Shown: positions 8,039-18,724 of the stretch, in pieces
Layout: the number at the start of each line of letters is the position of its first letter
Numbering within the stretch: the first letter of the stretch is position 1
Made by a program: the position numbers and the translations under genes
Assembly (NCBI RefSeq): GCF_040656415.1
Contig: NZ_JBFAMC010000002.1
Span: 558,001-622,000 of the forward strand
Length of the DNA stretch: 64,000 nucleotides
Reading direction: 5' to 3'
Origin: Rhodococcus_F sp040656415
GTDB taxonomy: Bacteria; Actinomycetota; Actinomycetes; Mycobacteriales; Mycobacteriaceae
The notes under the pieces: generated by a model
What the model saw: only the letters and a program-made list of their open reading frames with translations
Told to the model about the DNA's origin: nothing
The model's database searches: none

Positions 8039-11000
8039 ATGGCCGATCAGGCGAAGCTCCTCGACTATCTGAAACGAGTGACCGCAGACCTGTACCAGGC
8101 GCGGGAGAAGCTTCGTGAGGCCGAGGGGGTGAGCCGCGAACCGATCGCTGTCATAGGGATGGGCTGCAGGTTCCCCGGCGGGGTGCGGTCACCTCAGGAC
8201 TTTTGGCAGTTGGTGGAATCGGGAGCGGATACCGTAGCCGAGTTTCCCGACGACCGGGGCTGGGACCTGGGGGAGCTTTACGATCCGAAGGCAGAGCAGG
8301 CCGGCAAGACTTACACGGCCCAGGGCAGCTTTCTCGACGAACCTGCGGAGTTCGATCCGGAAGTTTTCGGTATCTCTCCCCGTGAGGCGCTGGCCATGGA
8401 TCCCCAGCAGCGCCTACTACTCGAAACGAGTTGGGAAACGTTCGAACATGCCGGAATCGATCCACGATCGGTGCACGGCAGGCAGGTCGGGGTCTTCACC
8501 GGGCTTTCCGGCATCGACTACGCGGCACGGGTCGGCGGACGGCCGCCCGAAGACCTAGAGGGTTACTTCATCACCGGCAATTCCATGAGCGTCGCGTCCG
8601 GACGAGTGGCGTACAGCTTCGGTCTGTCCGGTCCCGCGATCACCGTAGACACCGCTTGTTCGTCGTCGCTGGTCTGCATCCACCTCGCGATGCAGGCTTT
8701 ACGCAGCGGTGAGTGTGAACTAGCACTGGCCGGTGGGGCGACCGTCATGGCGACGCCCGCAGTGTTCGTAGAGTTCAGTCGTCAGCGCGGACTGGCCCGA
8801 GACGGGCGGTGCAAGGCATTTTCCGCCGCTGCCGACGGCACTGCTTGGGGCGAAGGCGCGGGGATGATTGCGCTCGAGCGCCTCTCAGACGCAGAGCGCA
8901 ATGGTCGCCGAATATTGGCCGTTCTCCGAGGCAGTGCGGTCAACCAGGACGGTGCCAGCAACGGCTTGACCGCTCCGAACAAGCAGGCCCAGGAGCGTGT
9001 GATACGGCTGGCGCTGGACAATGCCGGTCTGGATCCGGCCGATGTCGACGTTGTGGAGGCGCACGGTACCGGCACCAAGCTGGGTGATCCGATCGAGGCG
9101 TCCGCATTGTTGGCGAGCTACGGACGTGATCGCCCAGAGGACCAGCCGCTATGGCTCGGTTCGGTGAAGTCGAACCTCGGTCACACTCAGGCGGCTGCCG
9201 GGGTCGCTGGGGTGATCAAGATGATCATGGCCATGCGGAACGGCGTCCTACCGAAGACGTTGCACGTCGATCAACCGACCCCACACGTCGACTGGTCGGT
9301 TGGATCGGTGTCCTTGCTCACCGAGAATCAGGATTGGCCGGATACAGACCGGCCCCGCCGCGCCGCTGTCTCGTCGTTCGGCATCAGTGGTACCAACGCT
9401 CACGTCGTTCTGGAACAGTCTCCGCCGGTCGAGTTGCAGTACGGTCCGCTGACCCCGGAGCCGGATGCCCCAGGCGAAGTCTTGGCCTGGTTCGTTTCGG
9501 CCCAGACCGAACCCGCGCTGCGCACTCAGGCAGCGCGGCTACGCGAGTACGCTGCCGACCACCCCGAACTGCCGCCCGCGGTAGTGGCAGGTGCACTGCT
9601 GAGTTCGCGTGCGACCTTCGACCAGCGTGCGGCGGTGATCGGTACAGAGCTCGAGGGCCTGCTATCCGCCCTGGATGCGCTGAGTCGAGGCGCGCCCAGC
9701 CCGGACGTGGTCGCCGGCGCGGCGTTGGAAGCGGGAGACCGGCCGGTGTTCGTCTTCCCCGGCCAGGGTTCGCAATGGGTGGGCATGGCAACCGAGTTGC
9801 TGGATTCGTCTCCGACGTTCGCGGACGCGGTGCACAAGTGTGCCGAAGCGCTGGCTCCGTACACGACGTTCTCGCTGCTCGATGTCCTGCGTGATCCCGA
9901 TCCTGCCTCGCTCGACCGGGCCGACGTGGTGCAGCCGGCCCTGTTTGCGGTGATGGTGGGTCTCGCGGAGTTGTGGCGTGCGCACGGCGTCGAACCGGCC
10001 GCAGTGGTCGGGCATTCGCAGGGTGAGATTGCCGCCGCCTACGTGTGTGGTGCGCTGAGCCTTTCTGACGCGGCGCTGGTGGTCGCGGCACGCAGCAAGG
10101 TGATCGTGGAGTCGGCCCGGCGCGGCGGCGGGATGGCCTCGATAGGTCTGCCTGCGGAGACTGTGCGAGCAAAAATTGAACCCTTGGCCGGAGCGGTCGA
10201 GGTGGCGGCGATCAACGGGCCGTCCGCAACGGTGGTATCCGGCCCCGATGACACCCTCGATACTTTGGTGGGGCAGTTGCAGGGCGAGGGGGTCCAGGCC
10301 AGGCGGATCGATGTCGAGTACGCCTCGCATTGCGCGGATGTTTCGGTCCTGCGACAGCCGATTCTCGATGCTCTCGCTCCGATTACACCCCATCCGTCGC
10401 GGATTCCGTTCTACTCGGCGGTGACTGGTGGAGCGCTGGACGGTGCCGCCCTCGATGCGGGCTATTGGTACCGAAATTTGCGCCACCCAGTTCGGTTCGA
10501 GGAAGCGACGAGGTCGCTCGTCGCAGACGGGTATCGATTGTTCGTCGAGTCATCCAGTCATCCGGTCCTGACCGTGCCGATGCAGGAAACCCTTGACGAA
10601 GCGGGCATCGCCGGCCGGGTCGTCGGCAGCATCCGGCGCGACCGCGCAGGCATGCGTCAGTTCACAACCGCACTCGCCGAGGCGCGGGTACACGGATTGG
10701 ATGTCGACTGGGATCTGGTGAGCTGGGCTCGACGCGACGATCGCCAGCCGTGGGTCGAACTGCCTACGTATGCCTTCCAGCACCGCCACTACTGGTTGGA
10801 CAGTCCGGCGCCGCTGGGTGACTTCGAGTCCGCCGGCATGGAAGCGGGCGGACACCCGATGCTCGCCACGTCTGTCGAACTCGGAGACGGTCGAGGTGCG
10901 GTGTTCACAGGCTTGATTTCGCCAGAACGTTTTCCATGGCTGAACGACCACGCCGTACGCGGAACCGCCATACTGCCCGGCACAGCTTTCGTTGAGCTCG

Positions 11001-14000
11001 CCCTACACGCAGGTAACCGCGTCGCGTGCAACCGGATCGAGGAACTCGCCATCGAGGCGCCCCTCGTCATTCCCGCCGAGGACGAGGTCGCCATACAGGT
11101 CAGCGTGCTCGACGACAGGGAAGCCGGCCGGGCCACGGTGGCCGTGTACTCGAGGGCGGCAGATGCCTCGCAGGAAACTCCCTGGACGCGGCACGCAAGC
11201 GGCACCCTCACAGGGGCTACGGACGTCGGCGGTTCTCTCGAGCAGCAGTGGCCGCCGGCTGATGCCGTACCGATCGACGTCGGCGGACTGTACGGAATGC
11301 TCGATGAAGTCGGCTACGGGTACGGCCCGACCTTCCAGGGTCTGCGTGCAGCTTGGCACCGCGACGGAGAGCTGTACGGAGAGGTCCGGCTCGGCGGAGA
11401 CGACCCAGCTGCCGCGGTAGCGGGATATGGGATCCACCCAGCGGTGCTGGACGCGGCGCTGCACGTGATTGCGCTCGGGGCCGCAGCGACTGGTGCACGG
11501 GATATTCGGCTGCCGTTTTCCTGGGACAACGTACAGCTACACGCCGAGGGTGCAACCTCGTTGCGTGTGCACATCACAATGACCGAGGCGGAACGGTACC
11601 GGGTATCTGCGTACGACGCCGTTGGTAAACCGGTGCTTACCGCGGATTCGCTGGCACTTCGACCACTTAGGGATGCGGGCGCGTCGGCTATTGAAATCGG
11701 CAACAGTCTCTTCCGTGTGAAGTGGTCGCCGACTGTGCCATCTGCCACCGCCCCGGCGGACTTGATGCCGTTCGGGGAGGCGCTCGCCCACGGTGACCAT
11801 GCCGGTCGCGTGCTGTGGTTGGACCTCGAACCGAGCGATGAGTGGGACATGCCTGCTCGGGCACACGTTGCCGCGCAGGACGCGCTGCAAGCAGTCCAGT
11901 CCTGGCTGCGTGAGGGACACCTGGACGGAACCCGACTGGTGGTCACCACCAGGCTCGCGGTGGCGGTACTCGACGACGAACCGATCGACGAAGTGTCTGC
12001 CGCACCCGCGTGGGGACTGATCAGTGCCGTACAGAACGAGCATCCGGATCGCATCACGCTGGTGGATCTCGACACAGCGGCTGGTGAATCGCCAGATCTT
12101 TCATTGCTGGCAGCGGCATCGACCTGCAAGGAACCGCAGTTGGCGGTCCGAGGAGGCACACTGCTTGCACCGACGCTCACCGCGGCACCGGTCAAGTCCG
12201 CACGAGAGTCAGACCCTGCACCCTTCGGTCCGGATGGCACCGTCATGATCACCGGGGGCACGGGAACGATCGGCGGACTGATAGCCCGTCATCTCGTTAC
12301 GAAGTACGGGGTGCGCCGGTTGGTGTTGACCGGCAGACATGAGCTCGACGCCGAGAGGGCGGACGAACTGCGAGCCGAATTCGCAGAGATGGGGGCCGAA
12401 GTCAGCGCTGCGGCGTGCGACGTGGCCGATCGAGCAGCGCTCGCTGCGCTGCTTGCCGACATTCCCGACCTGTCGGGCATCGTCCACGCCGCCGGGGTAC
12501 TCGACGATGGAATCGCGGCCACGTTGAGCCAAGACCAGTTGCACGCCGTCCTTCGCCCGAAGGTGGACGGTGCCTGGCATCTACACGAGCTCACGCAAGA
12601 CCGGGACTTGTCGGCGTTCGTGCTGTTTTCCTCGGCGGCGGGTGTGCTTGGCGGTGCCGGCCAGGCGAACTATGCGGCGGCGAACGTTTTCCTCGACGCG
12701 CTCGCGCAGCACCGCCGGGTCCGCGGGTTGCCGGCGATCTCGATGGCGTGGGGTTTGTGGGACAGACCCAGTGGGATGACGTCACACCTGAACGCAACCG
12801 ATCTCGATCGGTTGCAGCGCAGCGGTATCGACACCATCAGCCCGGAGTCGGGTCCGGCGCTTTTCGATGCGGCGATGGTCTTGAACCGACCCTTGATCGT
12901 GCCGATGCGTCTGTCGATGCGTGCTTCTCGAACCGACGGTGAGTCGGTTCCTCCAATCCTGCGCCGAGTCCTCGGTATCCGTCGTCGTCGCACCGCAGCC
13001 GCCGACGACTCACCCACCGGCCTTGCCGACGAGTTGCGCGCACTTGATCCGGGCGAGCGCCACAGCCGAGTGCTCGACATCGTCACCAGCAATGTGGCTG
13101 CAGTACTCGGCCACGACGGAAAAGAGGCGATCGACCCGGAACGTGCCTTCAAACAGCTCGGCTTCGACTCGCTGACCGCCGTTCAGCTTCGCAATCAGCT
13201 GGCCACTGCCACGGGTGTAAGACTTGCTGCAACAGTGGTTTTCGACTATCCAACCGCCGATGCGGTCACCCAGGAACTGCTGGCTCGCCTACTCGGTAGC
13301 AGTACACCTGCGCAAGAGACCCGCCCGGCGCGCACTCGCAGGGACGACGACCCGATCGTGATCGTCGGTATGGCCTGCAGGTACCCGGGCAAAGTGTATT
13401 CCCCCGAAGATCTGTGGCAACTGGTCAGCGATGGCCACAACGCCGCAGGCGCGTACCCCGACAACCGAGGTTGGAACATCGACGAGGTTTACGACCCCGA
13501 TCCAGATCGCAGCGGCACGACCTACATGCGTGAAGGGGGGTTCCTCTACGACGCCGACGAGTTCGATGCTGCGTTCTTCGGTATCGGCCCACGTGAGGCG
13601 ATCGCAATGGATCCCCAGCAACGACTGCTGCTCGAGAGCGCCTGGGAAGCCTTGGAGCGGGCGGGGATCCAACCCGATTCACCCGATCTCACCGGAACAG
13701 GCGTGTATATCGGGCTGATGGGAGGCGACTACGGCTTCCATTTGATGGCGCAGCGAAATGTCGACGCCGAAGGCTACTTGATGACCGGAACCAGCGACAG
13801 CGTGGCGTCCGGCCGGATCTCCTACTCGCTCGGATTCACCGGTCCGGCAGTCACCGTGGACACTGCCTGCTCGTCGTCACTGGTGGCCATGCATCTCGCG
13901 GCGCAGGCGCTGCGCGACGGCGAATGTCCGCTTGCGCTGGCCGGCGGAGCGACGGTGATGGCCACACCCGGTGTGCTGGTCGAGTTCAGCCGCCAGCGCG

Positions 14001-17000
14001 GACTTGCCCCGGACGGAAGGTGCAAGCCCTTCTCCGACCGGGCAGACGGCACCGGGCTCAGTGAGGGCACGGGAATGGTGGTGTTGGAGCGTCTCAGCGA
14101 CGCGGTACGCAACGGTCATCGTGTGCTGGCGGTCGTTCGTGGTTCGGCGGTCAACCAGGACGGGGCTTCCAATGGATTGACAGCACCGAACGGGCCGTCC
14201 CAGGAGCGGGTGATCCGGCAAGCGTTGGCCAACGCCAGGCTCACACCGACCGACGTCGACGCCGTGGAGGCGCACGGCACCGGCACGACGCTGGGCGACC
14301 CGATCGAGGCGCAGGCGCTGTTGGCCACCTATGGGCAAGATCGGGGGAACCGGCCGCTATGGCTCGGTTCGGTCAAGTCGAACATCGGGCATACTCAGGC
14401 GGCCGCCGGAGTGGCCGGGGTCATCAAGATGGTGATGGCAATGCACCATGGGGTGTTGCCGCCGAGCCTGCACGGCGACGCACCGACCCGGCACGTTGAT
14501 TGGACAGCGGGCGAGGTCTCGCTCCTCGCCGAACCCGTCGCCTGGCCGGATACTGGACGGCCTCGTCGAGTGGCTGTTTCTTCGTTCGGCATCAGTGGCA
14601 CCAATGCACACATGATCTTCGAGGAGCCGCCCGCTGAAGAAATACCGGAAGCAATGCCGGAGATCTCACCTGCGCCGTCTACGTCACCGATGGTCTGGGT
14701 GATTTCGGGTAAGTCCGCGGATGCGTTGCGTGCGCAGGCCGCACAGTTGGAAGAGTTTCTCGACAGGAGCGAGGCAGACCTCCCGGATCCGGCCGATCTC
14801 GCATACTCCCTGGCCACCACTCGATCCCACTTCCCGCATCGCGCCGCGGTGATCGGAGACACCGTAGCCGACCTACGCGAGGGGCTGGCTCGTATCGCCC
14901 AGGGACGGTCGGGCCGCAACATCATCACCGGGGTGAGTGCTCGCGGCAAGACGGCATTCATGTTCACCGGTCAAGGCGCACAACGGATCGGGATGGGTCG
15001 TGGCCTCTACGAAACCTACCCGGTATTCGCCGATGCCCTGGACGAGGTATGCGCCGTACTTGATGAACATGTGAAAACACCTGTTCGGCAAGTGATCTGG
15101 GATGAGGCTGATGACGGAGACGCGAAGCTCGACAGTACCGAATACACCCAACCGGCTCTGTTCGCCGTCGAGGTGGCGCTCTATCGCCTGCTGCGGGATT
15201 GGGGCATCACCCCCGACTACCTGATCGGGCATTCGATCGGAGAGATCACCGCCGCACATGTCGCCGGTGTGTTCAGCCTGCCCGACGCGGCAGCATTGGT
15301 GGGTGACCGCGGTCGGCTGATGCAGTCGACCGAACCTGGCCTGATGATCGCCGCGCGGGCATCTGCGGAGGATGTCCTCGAGCAGATCGATGGCCGAATC
15401 GACCTGGCGGCGGTCAACGGTGCCGAGTCGGTGGTCCTCGCGGGCGGCGAACGCGACGTGCGAGCCATCGCATCGGAGTTGGCGGACGCCGGCGTGAAGA
15501 CCACGAGCCTACGAGTCGGGCGGGCCTTTCATTCCGTGCTGATGGAACCGATTCTCGACGAGTTCAAGAACGTGGTGTCGAAGTTTACGGCCCAAACACC
15601 GAAGGTTCCGGTCGTCTCCAACGTGACCGGACAGATCGCGACCGCCGCCGAACTCACGTCTCCGGATTACTGGACGCAACACATTCGGCAGCCAGTGCGC
15701 TTTCACGACGGTATCCGTGCCCTCCAAGAAGTAGGCGTCTCCCGATTCATCGAAGTCGGTCCAGGCGCAGCCCTGGCCGCATATGCCGCCGAACTCGCCC
15801 CGGACACGATTGCCAGCCTGCCCGGACGTGGAGACGAGGCGCACGGGATCCTCGCGGCGGTCGGTGCCGCGTATGTGCGTGGCATACCGATCGAGTGGGA
15901 TCGAGTGCTTCCCGATCGTCGCCGCGTGGACCTGCCCACCTACGCGTTCCAGCGGCGTTCCTTCTGGCCGGCGGAGCCCGCCCGAAATGCCGGCGATCCG
16001 ACCGAGCTGGGGCTCAGCGCAGCGAATCATCCGCTGCTCGGCGCGGCGGTGAAACTCGACGACGACTCGACGTTGTTCACCGGACAGCTGTCGCTTCGGC
16101 GAGATTCATCGCTCGTGACAGCTCCGGTCGATGAAGAGGACTCGCCCTCGTCCGAGGATCTGAAGATACTGCCGCCGGCGGTGCTGGTCGAACTAACATT
16201 GCATGTGGCACACCAAGTCGGTCTCGACCACATTCAGGGACTCACCCTGCACCATCCGCTGGCCCTACCGTCGTCGGGGGCGGCACTGATCCGGGTGCTG
16301 GTGTCGCCGACCGGTGACACCGGTGAACGCACTGTCGCAATCTCGTCGAACCTGGGCGAGGATGATACCTCGGACACGTGGGTTCGAAACTCGTCGGCCA
16401 CGATCGACGATGTCGTCGGTGTTGCCGCCGAGGCAGCGCAACAGGTTTCGGGCGATGCCGACTCGAGTCTCGACGAAGGCGCTGATGCCGAGGTGAGCTT
16501 CGACGAAGGCACCGAGATCGAAGTGAGTCTCGACGAAGGCACCGACACAAGCGGTTTCGGCATCCACCCGTTGCTGCTGCAGGCGATGCTGGAGCCCATC
16601 CTCGGGTGGGACGACTGGCCGCAGGCCTGGTCTGGAATTCGCCTGCACTCCGACGGCGCACAGGCGCTGTCGGTGCGGTTCGACAAGAGGGAGGACGGGC
16701 GTTATCGGGTAGTCGCCTCCGACGCCGAATCCAAGCCGGTGCTGACCATCGATGCGCTGCAAGTCGTGCCACGGGTGGCCGACGGTGAAGGAGTAAGCCG
16801 TTCAGCCGCCCGACGACTACACCGACTTTCCTGGATTCCGGTCGAGATCGGATCGCCCGAGACGAGTCCCGGTCCGATGGTCGTCCTCGGCGCCGAGGTA
16901 TTCGGCGACAATGGATTTGGTTCGACATTCCCGAGCTATCCGGACGTGGAAGCTCTGCGAACTGCGATGGAGTCCACCACGGACGAGGGCGACCAGCGTC

Positions 17001-18724
17001 CTCAGGCGGTGCTGGTCGAGTGTGGCACCCAGGGCGAGCAAGGCGCGGGTGCGACTCACGAACTGTGCGGCCGGGTGCTGAACCTGCTGCACACGTGGCT
17101 CGAAGACGATTTCGCCGGCTGCCCCCTGGTGATAGTGACCCGCAATGCGATCCTCACCGATGACGATCTGCACCAGGACGATCACACCGACCTTGCGGCT
17201 GCGGCCGTTTGGGGTCTCGTCGGCTCCGCTCAAAATGAGAACCCTGAACAGTTCGTGCTGATCGACCTCGACGAAGGATCGGATCCGCAGGTCGCGGTCA
17301 CGTCGGCACTGGTGAGCGGGGAACCGCAACTGGTAGCGCGGAACGGAACCTTGCTTGCCCCTCGGTTGCGTCGTCTACGCGCAGTTGACCGTTCGGATTC
17401 GGCATTCGACCCGCGCGGCACCGTTCTCGTCACCGGCGGCACCGGAACTCTGGGGTCGTTGGTCGCTCGCCACTTGGTGACCGAGCATGGTGCCCGACAC
17501 TTGCTGCTGACCAGCAGGCGCGGACCTGAGGCCGATGGTTGCGATGAGTTGCGCCGCGAGTTGGACGAAATGGGAGCCGAGGTGAGCATCGTCGCCTGCG
17601 ATACGTCCGACGAGCCTGCGCTCGCCGATTTGCTGGCAGGGATACCGTCCGAGCACCCGCTGACGGCGGTGATCCACGCGGCCGGAGTGATCGACGACGC
17701 CACCTTGCCTTCGCTCACTCCGGAACAGCTCGACGAGGTGCTGCGACCGAAGGTCGACGCGGCGTGGCACCTGCATCGGCTGACCGCAGACTGTGACGTG
17801 CAAACCTTCGCCATGTTCTCGTCGCTAGCCGGCATCCTCGGGGCGCCCGGGCAGGCGAACTACGCGGCCGCGAACATGTTCCTCGACGCCCTCGCCCGTC
17901 ACCGCCACGCCCTCGGCCTGCCTGCGCTGTCGATCGCATGGGGCATGTGGGCACCGCCGAGTGCCATGACTGACAACCTCGGTGCAATCGATCTGGTCCG
18001 TGCGCGCCGCAGCGGAATGGTTCCGATGACCGCAGCCGATGGCCTGGCGTTTCTCGACAGCGCGTTGACCGCCGATGCGCCCGCGGTGGCGGCCGCCCGG
18101 TTCGACTACTCCGGTTCGGCGGCACCCTATGTCCCCGCTCCGCTGCGTGGCCTGATTCGCGAATCACGCCCGCGAGCGGCGGGATCGGACGGAGCAGGGA
18201 CCGGGTCGAGTGGATCCGGGACGGCGGATTGGGCTCAGCGCCTTGCGAACCGGTCGATTCCTGAACAACGGCATCTGATGCTCAATCTGGTACGGGCTGG
18301 AGCCGCTGAAGTTCTCGGCTTCCCCGCTTCGGACTCGGTTGACCCGGATCAGGCGTTCAAAGAGCTCGGTTTCGACTCGCTCGCGGCCGTCGCCCTTCGT
18401 AACCATCTCAGTGCCGCTACCGGACTGCGGTTGCCGCCGACCATGGTGTTCGATCACCCGAGTTCGCGTGCCGTCGCCGAGTTCCTGCGTGCGGAGCTCG
18501 CTCCGGACCCCACGTCGGTTGCCCTTGCCGACATCGACCGGCTCCGCGCGACCATCGCGCAACTCGGCGAAGACGGCGACACGCGCTCGGCGATCGCGCA
18601 GCGACTGGAGAAGCTGTTGGCCGAGGTCGGTGGTGGTGCCGGTGATGCGCACACCGACGCGGTAGACAAGATTCACGCGGCGACCAGCGAGGAAATCCTC
18701 GACCTGATCGATCGGGGTCTGTGA
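8039..18724 (+). CDS. Bimodular type I polyketide synthase with docking ends
   Basis: 3561 residues. N-terminal docking coil (1-30), then module 1: KS (C207, H342, H382), AT (S660), DH (H971 in HxxxGxxxxP; D1138), KR (GGTGTIGG from 1406, Y1545) and ACP (S1711). Module 2: KS (C1944, H2079, H2118), AT (S2399), a wrecked DH, KR (G3133, Y3275) and ACP (S3447), ending in a C-terminal docking segment (EEILDLIDRGL). AT1 has GHSQG and YASH, read as methylmalonyl-specific; AT2 has GHSIG and RAFH, read as malonyl-specific. Both KRs carry LDD-type motifs (LDD and IDD, B type). Inferred added unit: C=C(CH3)-CH(OH)-CH2-CO. There is no loading module and no thioesterase. Start ATG at 8039 after GGGAGC; the family docking motif begins there. 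Confidence 0.95.
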   Translation: MADQAKLLDYLKRVTADLYQAREKLREAEGVSREPIAVIGMGCRFPGGVRSPQDFWQLVESGADTVAEFPDDRGWDLGELYDPKAEQAGKTYTAQGSFLDEPAEFDPEVFGISPREALAMDPQQRLLLETSWETFEHAGIDPRSVHGRQVGVFTGLSGIDYAARVGGRPPEDLEGYFITGNSMSVASGRVAYSFGLSGPAITVDTACSSSLVCIHLAMQALRSGECELALAGGATVMATPAVFVEFSRQRGLARDGRCKAFSAAADGTAWGEGAGMIALERLSDAERNGRRILAVLRGSAVNQDGASNGLTAPNKQAQERVIRLALDNAGLDPADVDVVEAHGTGTKLGDPIEASALLASYGRDRPEDQPLWLGSVKSNLGHTQAAAGVAGVIKMIMAMRNGVLPKTLHVDQPTPHVDWSVGSVSLLTENQDWPDTDRPRRAAVSSFGISGTNAHVVLEQSPPVELQYGPLTPEPDAPGEVLAWFVSAQTEPALRTQAARLREYAADHPELPPAVVAGALLSSRATFDQRAAVIGTELEGLLSALDALSRGAPSPDVVAGAALEAGDRPVFVFPGQGSQWVGMATELLDSSPTFADAVHKCAEALAPYTTFSLLDVLRDPDPASLDRADVVQPALFAVMVGLAELWRAHGVEPAAVVGHSQGEIAAAYVCGALSLSDAALVVAARSKVIVESARRGGGMASIGLPAETVRAKIEPLAGAVEVAAINGPSATVVSGPDDTLDTLVGQLQGEGVQARRIDVEYASHCADVSVLRQPILDALAPITPHPSRIPFYSAVTGGALDGAALDAGYWYRNLRHPVRFEEATRSLVADGYRLFVESSSHPVLTVPMQETLDEAGIAGRVVGSIRRDRAGMRQFTTALAEARVHGLDVDWDLVSWARRDDRQPWVELPTYAFQHRHYWLDSPAPLGDFESAGMEAGGHPMLATSVELGDGRGAVFTGLISPERFPWLNDHAVRGTAILPGTAFVELALHAGNRVACNRIEELAIEAPLVIPAEDEVAIQVSVLDDREAGRATVAVYSRAADASQETPWTRHASGTLTGATDVGGSLEQQWPPADAVPIDVGGLYGMLDEVGYGYGPTFQGLRAAWHRDGELYGEVRLGGDDPAAAVAGYGIHPAVLDAALHVIALGAAATGARDIRLPFSWDNVQLHAEGATSLRVHITMTEAERYRVSAYDAVGKPVLTADSLALRPLRDAGASAIEIGNSLFRVKWSPTVPSATAPADLMPFGEALAHGDHAGRVLWLDLEPSDEWDMPARAHVAAQDALQAVQSWLREGHLDGTRLVVTTRLAVAVLDDEPIDEVSAAPAWGLISAVQNEHPDRITLVDLDTAAGESPDLSLLAAASTCKEPQLAVRGGTLLAPTLTAAPVKSARESDPAPFGPDGTVMITGGTGTIGGLIARHLVTKYGVRRLVLTGRHELDAERADELRAEFAEMGAEVSAAACDVADRAALAALLADIPDLSGIVHAAGVLDDGIAATLSQDQLHAVLRPKVDGAWHLHELTQDRDLSAFVLFSSAAGVLGGAGQANYAAANVFLDALAQHRRVRGLPAISMAWGLWDRPSGMTSHLNATDLDRLQRSGIDTISPESGPALFDAAMVLNRPLIVPMRLSMRASRTDGESVPPILRRVLGIRRRRTAAADDSPTGLADELRALDPGERHSRVLDIVTSNVAAVLGHDGKEAIDPERAFKQLGFDSLTAVQLRNQLATATGVRLAATVVFDYPTADAVTQELLARLLGSSTPAQETRPARTRRDDDPIVIVGMACRYPGKVYSPEDLWQLVSDGHNAAGAYPDNRGWNIDEVYDPDPDRSGTTYMREGGFLYDADEFDAAFFGIGPREAIAMDPQQRLLLESAWEALERAGIQPDSPDLTGTGVYIGLMGGDYGFHLMAQRNVDAEGYLMTGTSDSVASGRISYSLGFTGPAVTVDTACSSSLVAMHLAAQALRDGECPLALAGGATVMATPGVLVEFSRQRGLAPDGRCKPFSDRADGTGLSEGTGMVVLERLSDAVRNGHRVLAVVRGSAVNQDGASNGLTAPNGPSQERVIRQALANARLTPTDVDAVEAHGTGTTLGDPIEAQALLATYGQDRGNRPLWLGSVKSNIGHTQAAAGVAGVIKMVMAMHHGVLPPSLHGDAPTRHVDWTAGEVSLLAEPVAWPDTGRPRRVAVSSFGISGTNAHMIFEEPPAEEIPEAMPEISPAPSTSPMVWVISGKSADALRAQAAQLEEFLDRSEADLPDPADLAYSLATTRSHFPHRAAVIGDTVADLREGLARIAQGRSGRNIITGVSARGKTAFMFTGQGAQRIGMGRGLYETYPVFADALDEVCAVLDEHVKTPVRQVIWDEADDGDAKLDSTEYTQPALFAVEVALYRLLRDWGITPDYLIGHSIGEITAAHVAGVFSLPDAAALVGDRGRLMQSTEPGLMIAARASAEDVLEQIDGRIDLAAVNGAESVVLAGGERDVRAIASELADAGVKTTSLRVGRAFHSVLMEPILDEFKNVVSKFTAQTPKVPVVSNVTGQIATAAELTSPDYWTQHIRQPVRFHDGIRALQEVGVSRFIEVGPGAALAAYAAELAPDTIASLPGRGDEAHGILAAVGAAYVRGIPIEWDRVLPDRRRVDLPTYAFQRRSFWPAEPARNAGDPTELGLSAANHPLLGAAVKLDDDSTLFTGQLSLRRDSSLVTAPVDEEDSPSSEDLKILPPAVLVELTLHVAHQVGLDHIQGLTLHHPLALPSSGAALIRVLVSPTGDTGERTVAISSNLGEDDTSDTWVRNSSATIDDVVGVAAEAAQQVSGDADSSLDEGADAEVSFDEGTEIEVSLDEGTDTSGFGIHPLLLQAMLEPILGWDDWPQAWSGIRLHSDGAQALSVRFDKREDGRYRVVASDAESKPVLTIDALQVVPRVADGEGVSRSAARRLHRLSWIPVEIGSPETSPGPMVVLGAEVFGDNGFGSTFPSYPDVEALRTAMESTTDEGDQRPQAVLVECGTQGEQGAGATHELCGRVLNLLHTWLEDDFAGCPLVIVTRNAILTDDDLHQDDHTDLAAAAVWGLVGSAQNENPEQFVLIDLDEGSDPQVAVTSALVSGEPQLVARNGTLLAPRLRRLRAVDRSDSAFDPRGTVLVTGGTGTLGSLVARHLVTEHGARHLLLTSRRGPEADGCDELRRELDEMGAEVSIVACDTSDEPALADLLAGIPSEHPLTAVIHAAGVIDDATLPSLTPEQLDEVLRPKVDAAWHLHRLTADCDVQTFAMFSSLAGILGAPGQANYAAANMFLDALARHRHALGLPALSIAWGMWAPPSAMTDNLGAIDLVRARRSGMVPMTAADGLAFLDSALTADAPAVAAARFDYSGSAAPYVPAPLRGLIRESRPRAAGSDGAGTGSSGSGTADWAQRLANRSIPEQRHLMLNLVRAGAAEVLGFPASDSVDPDQAFKELGFDSLAAVALRNHLSAATGLRLPPTMVFDHPSSRAVAEFLRAELAPDPTSVALADIDRLRATIAQLGEDGDTRSAIAQRLEKLLAEVGGGAGDAHTDAVDKIHAATSEEILDLIDRGL
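16466..16552 (+). repeat. 30-bp tandem repeat inside the PKS (decayed DH2)
   Basis: Three successive units at 16466-16495, 16496-16525 and 16526-16552 (last shortened) encode the acidic pattern S(L/F)DEGxxxEV. They lie where the double-hotdog DH domain of module 2 should be, and the HxxxGxxxxP motif is absent from that domain. Confidence 0.85.
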
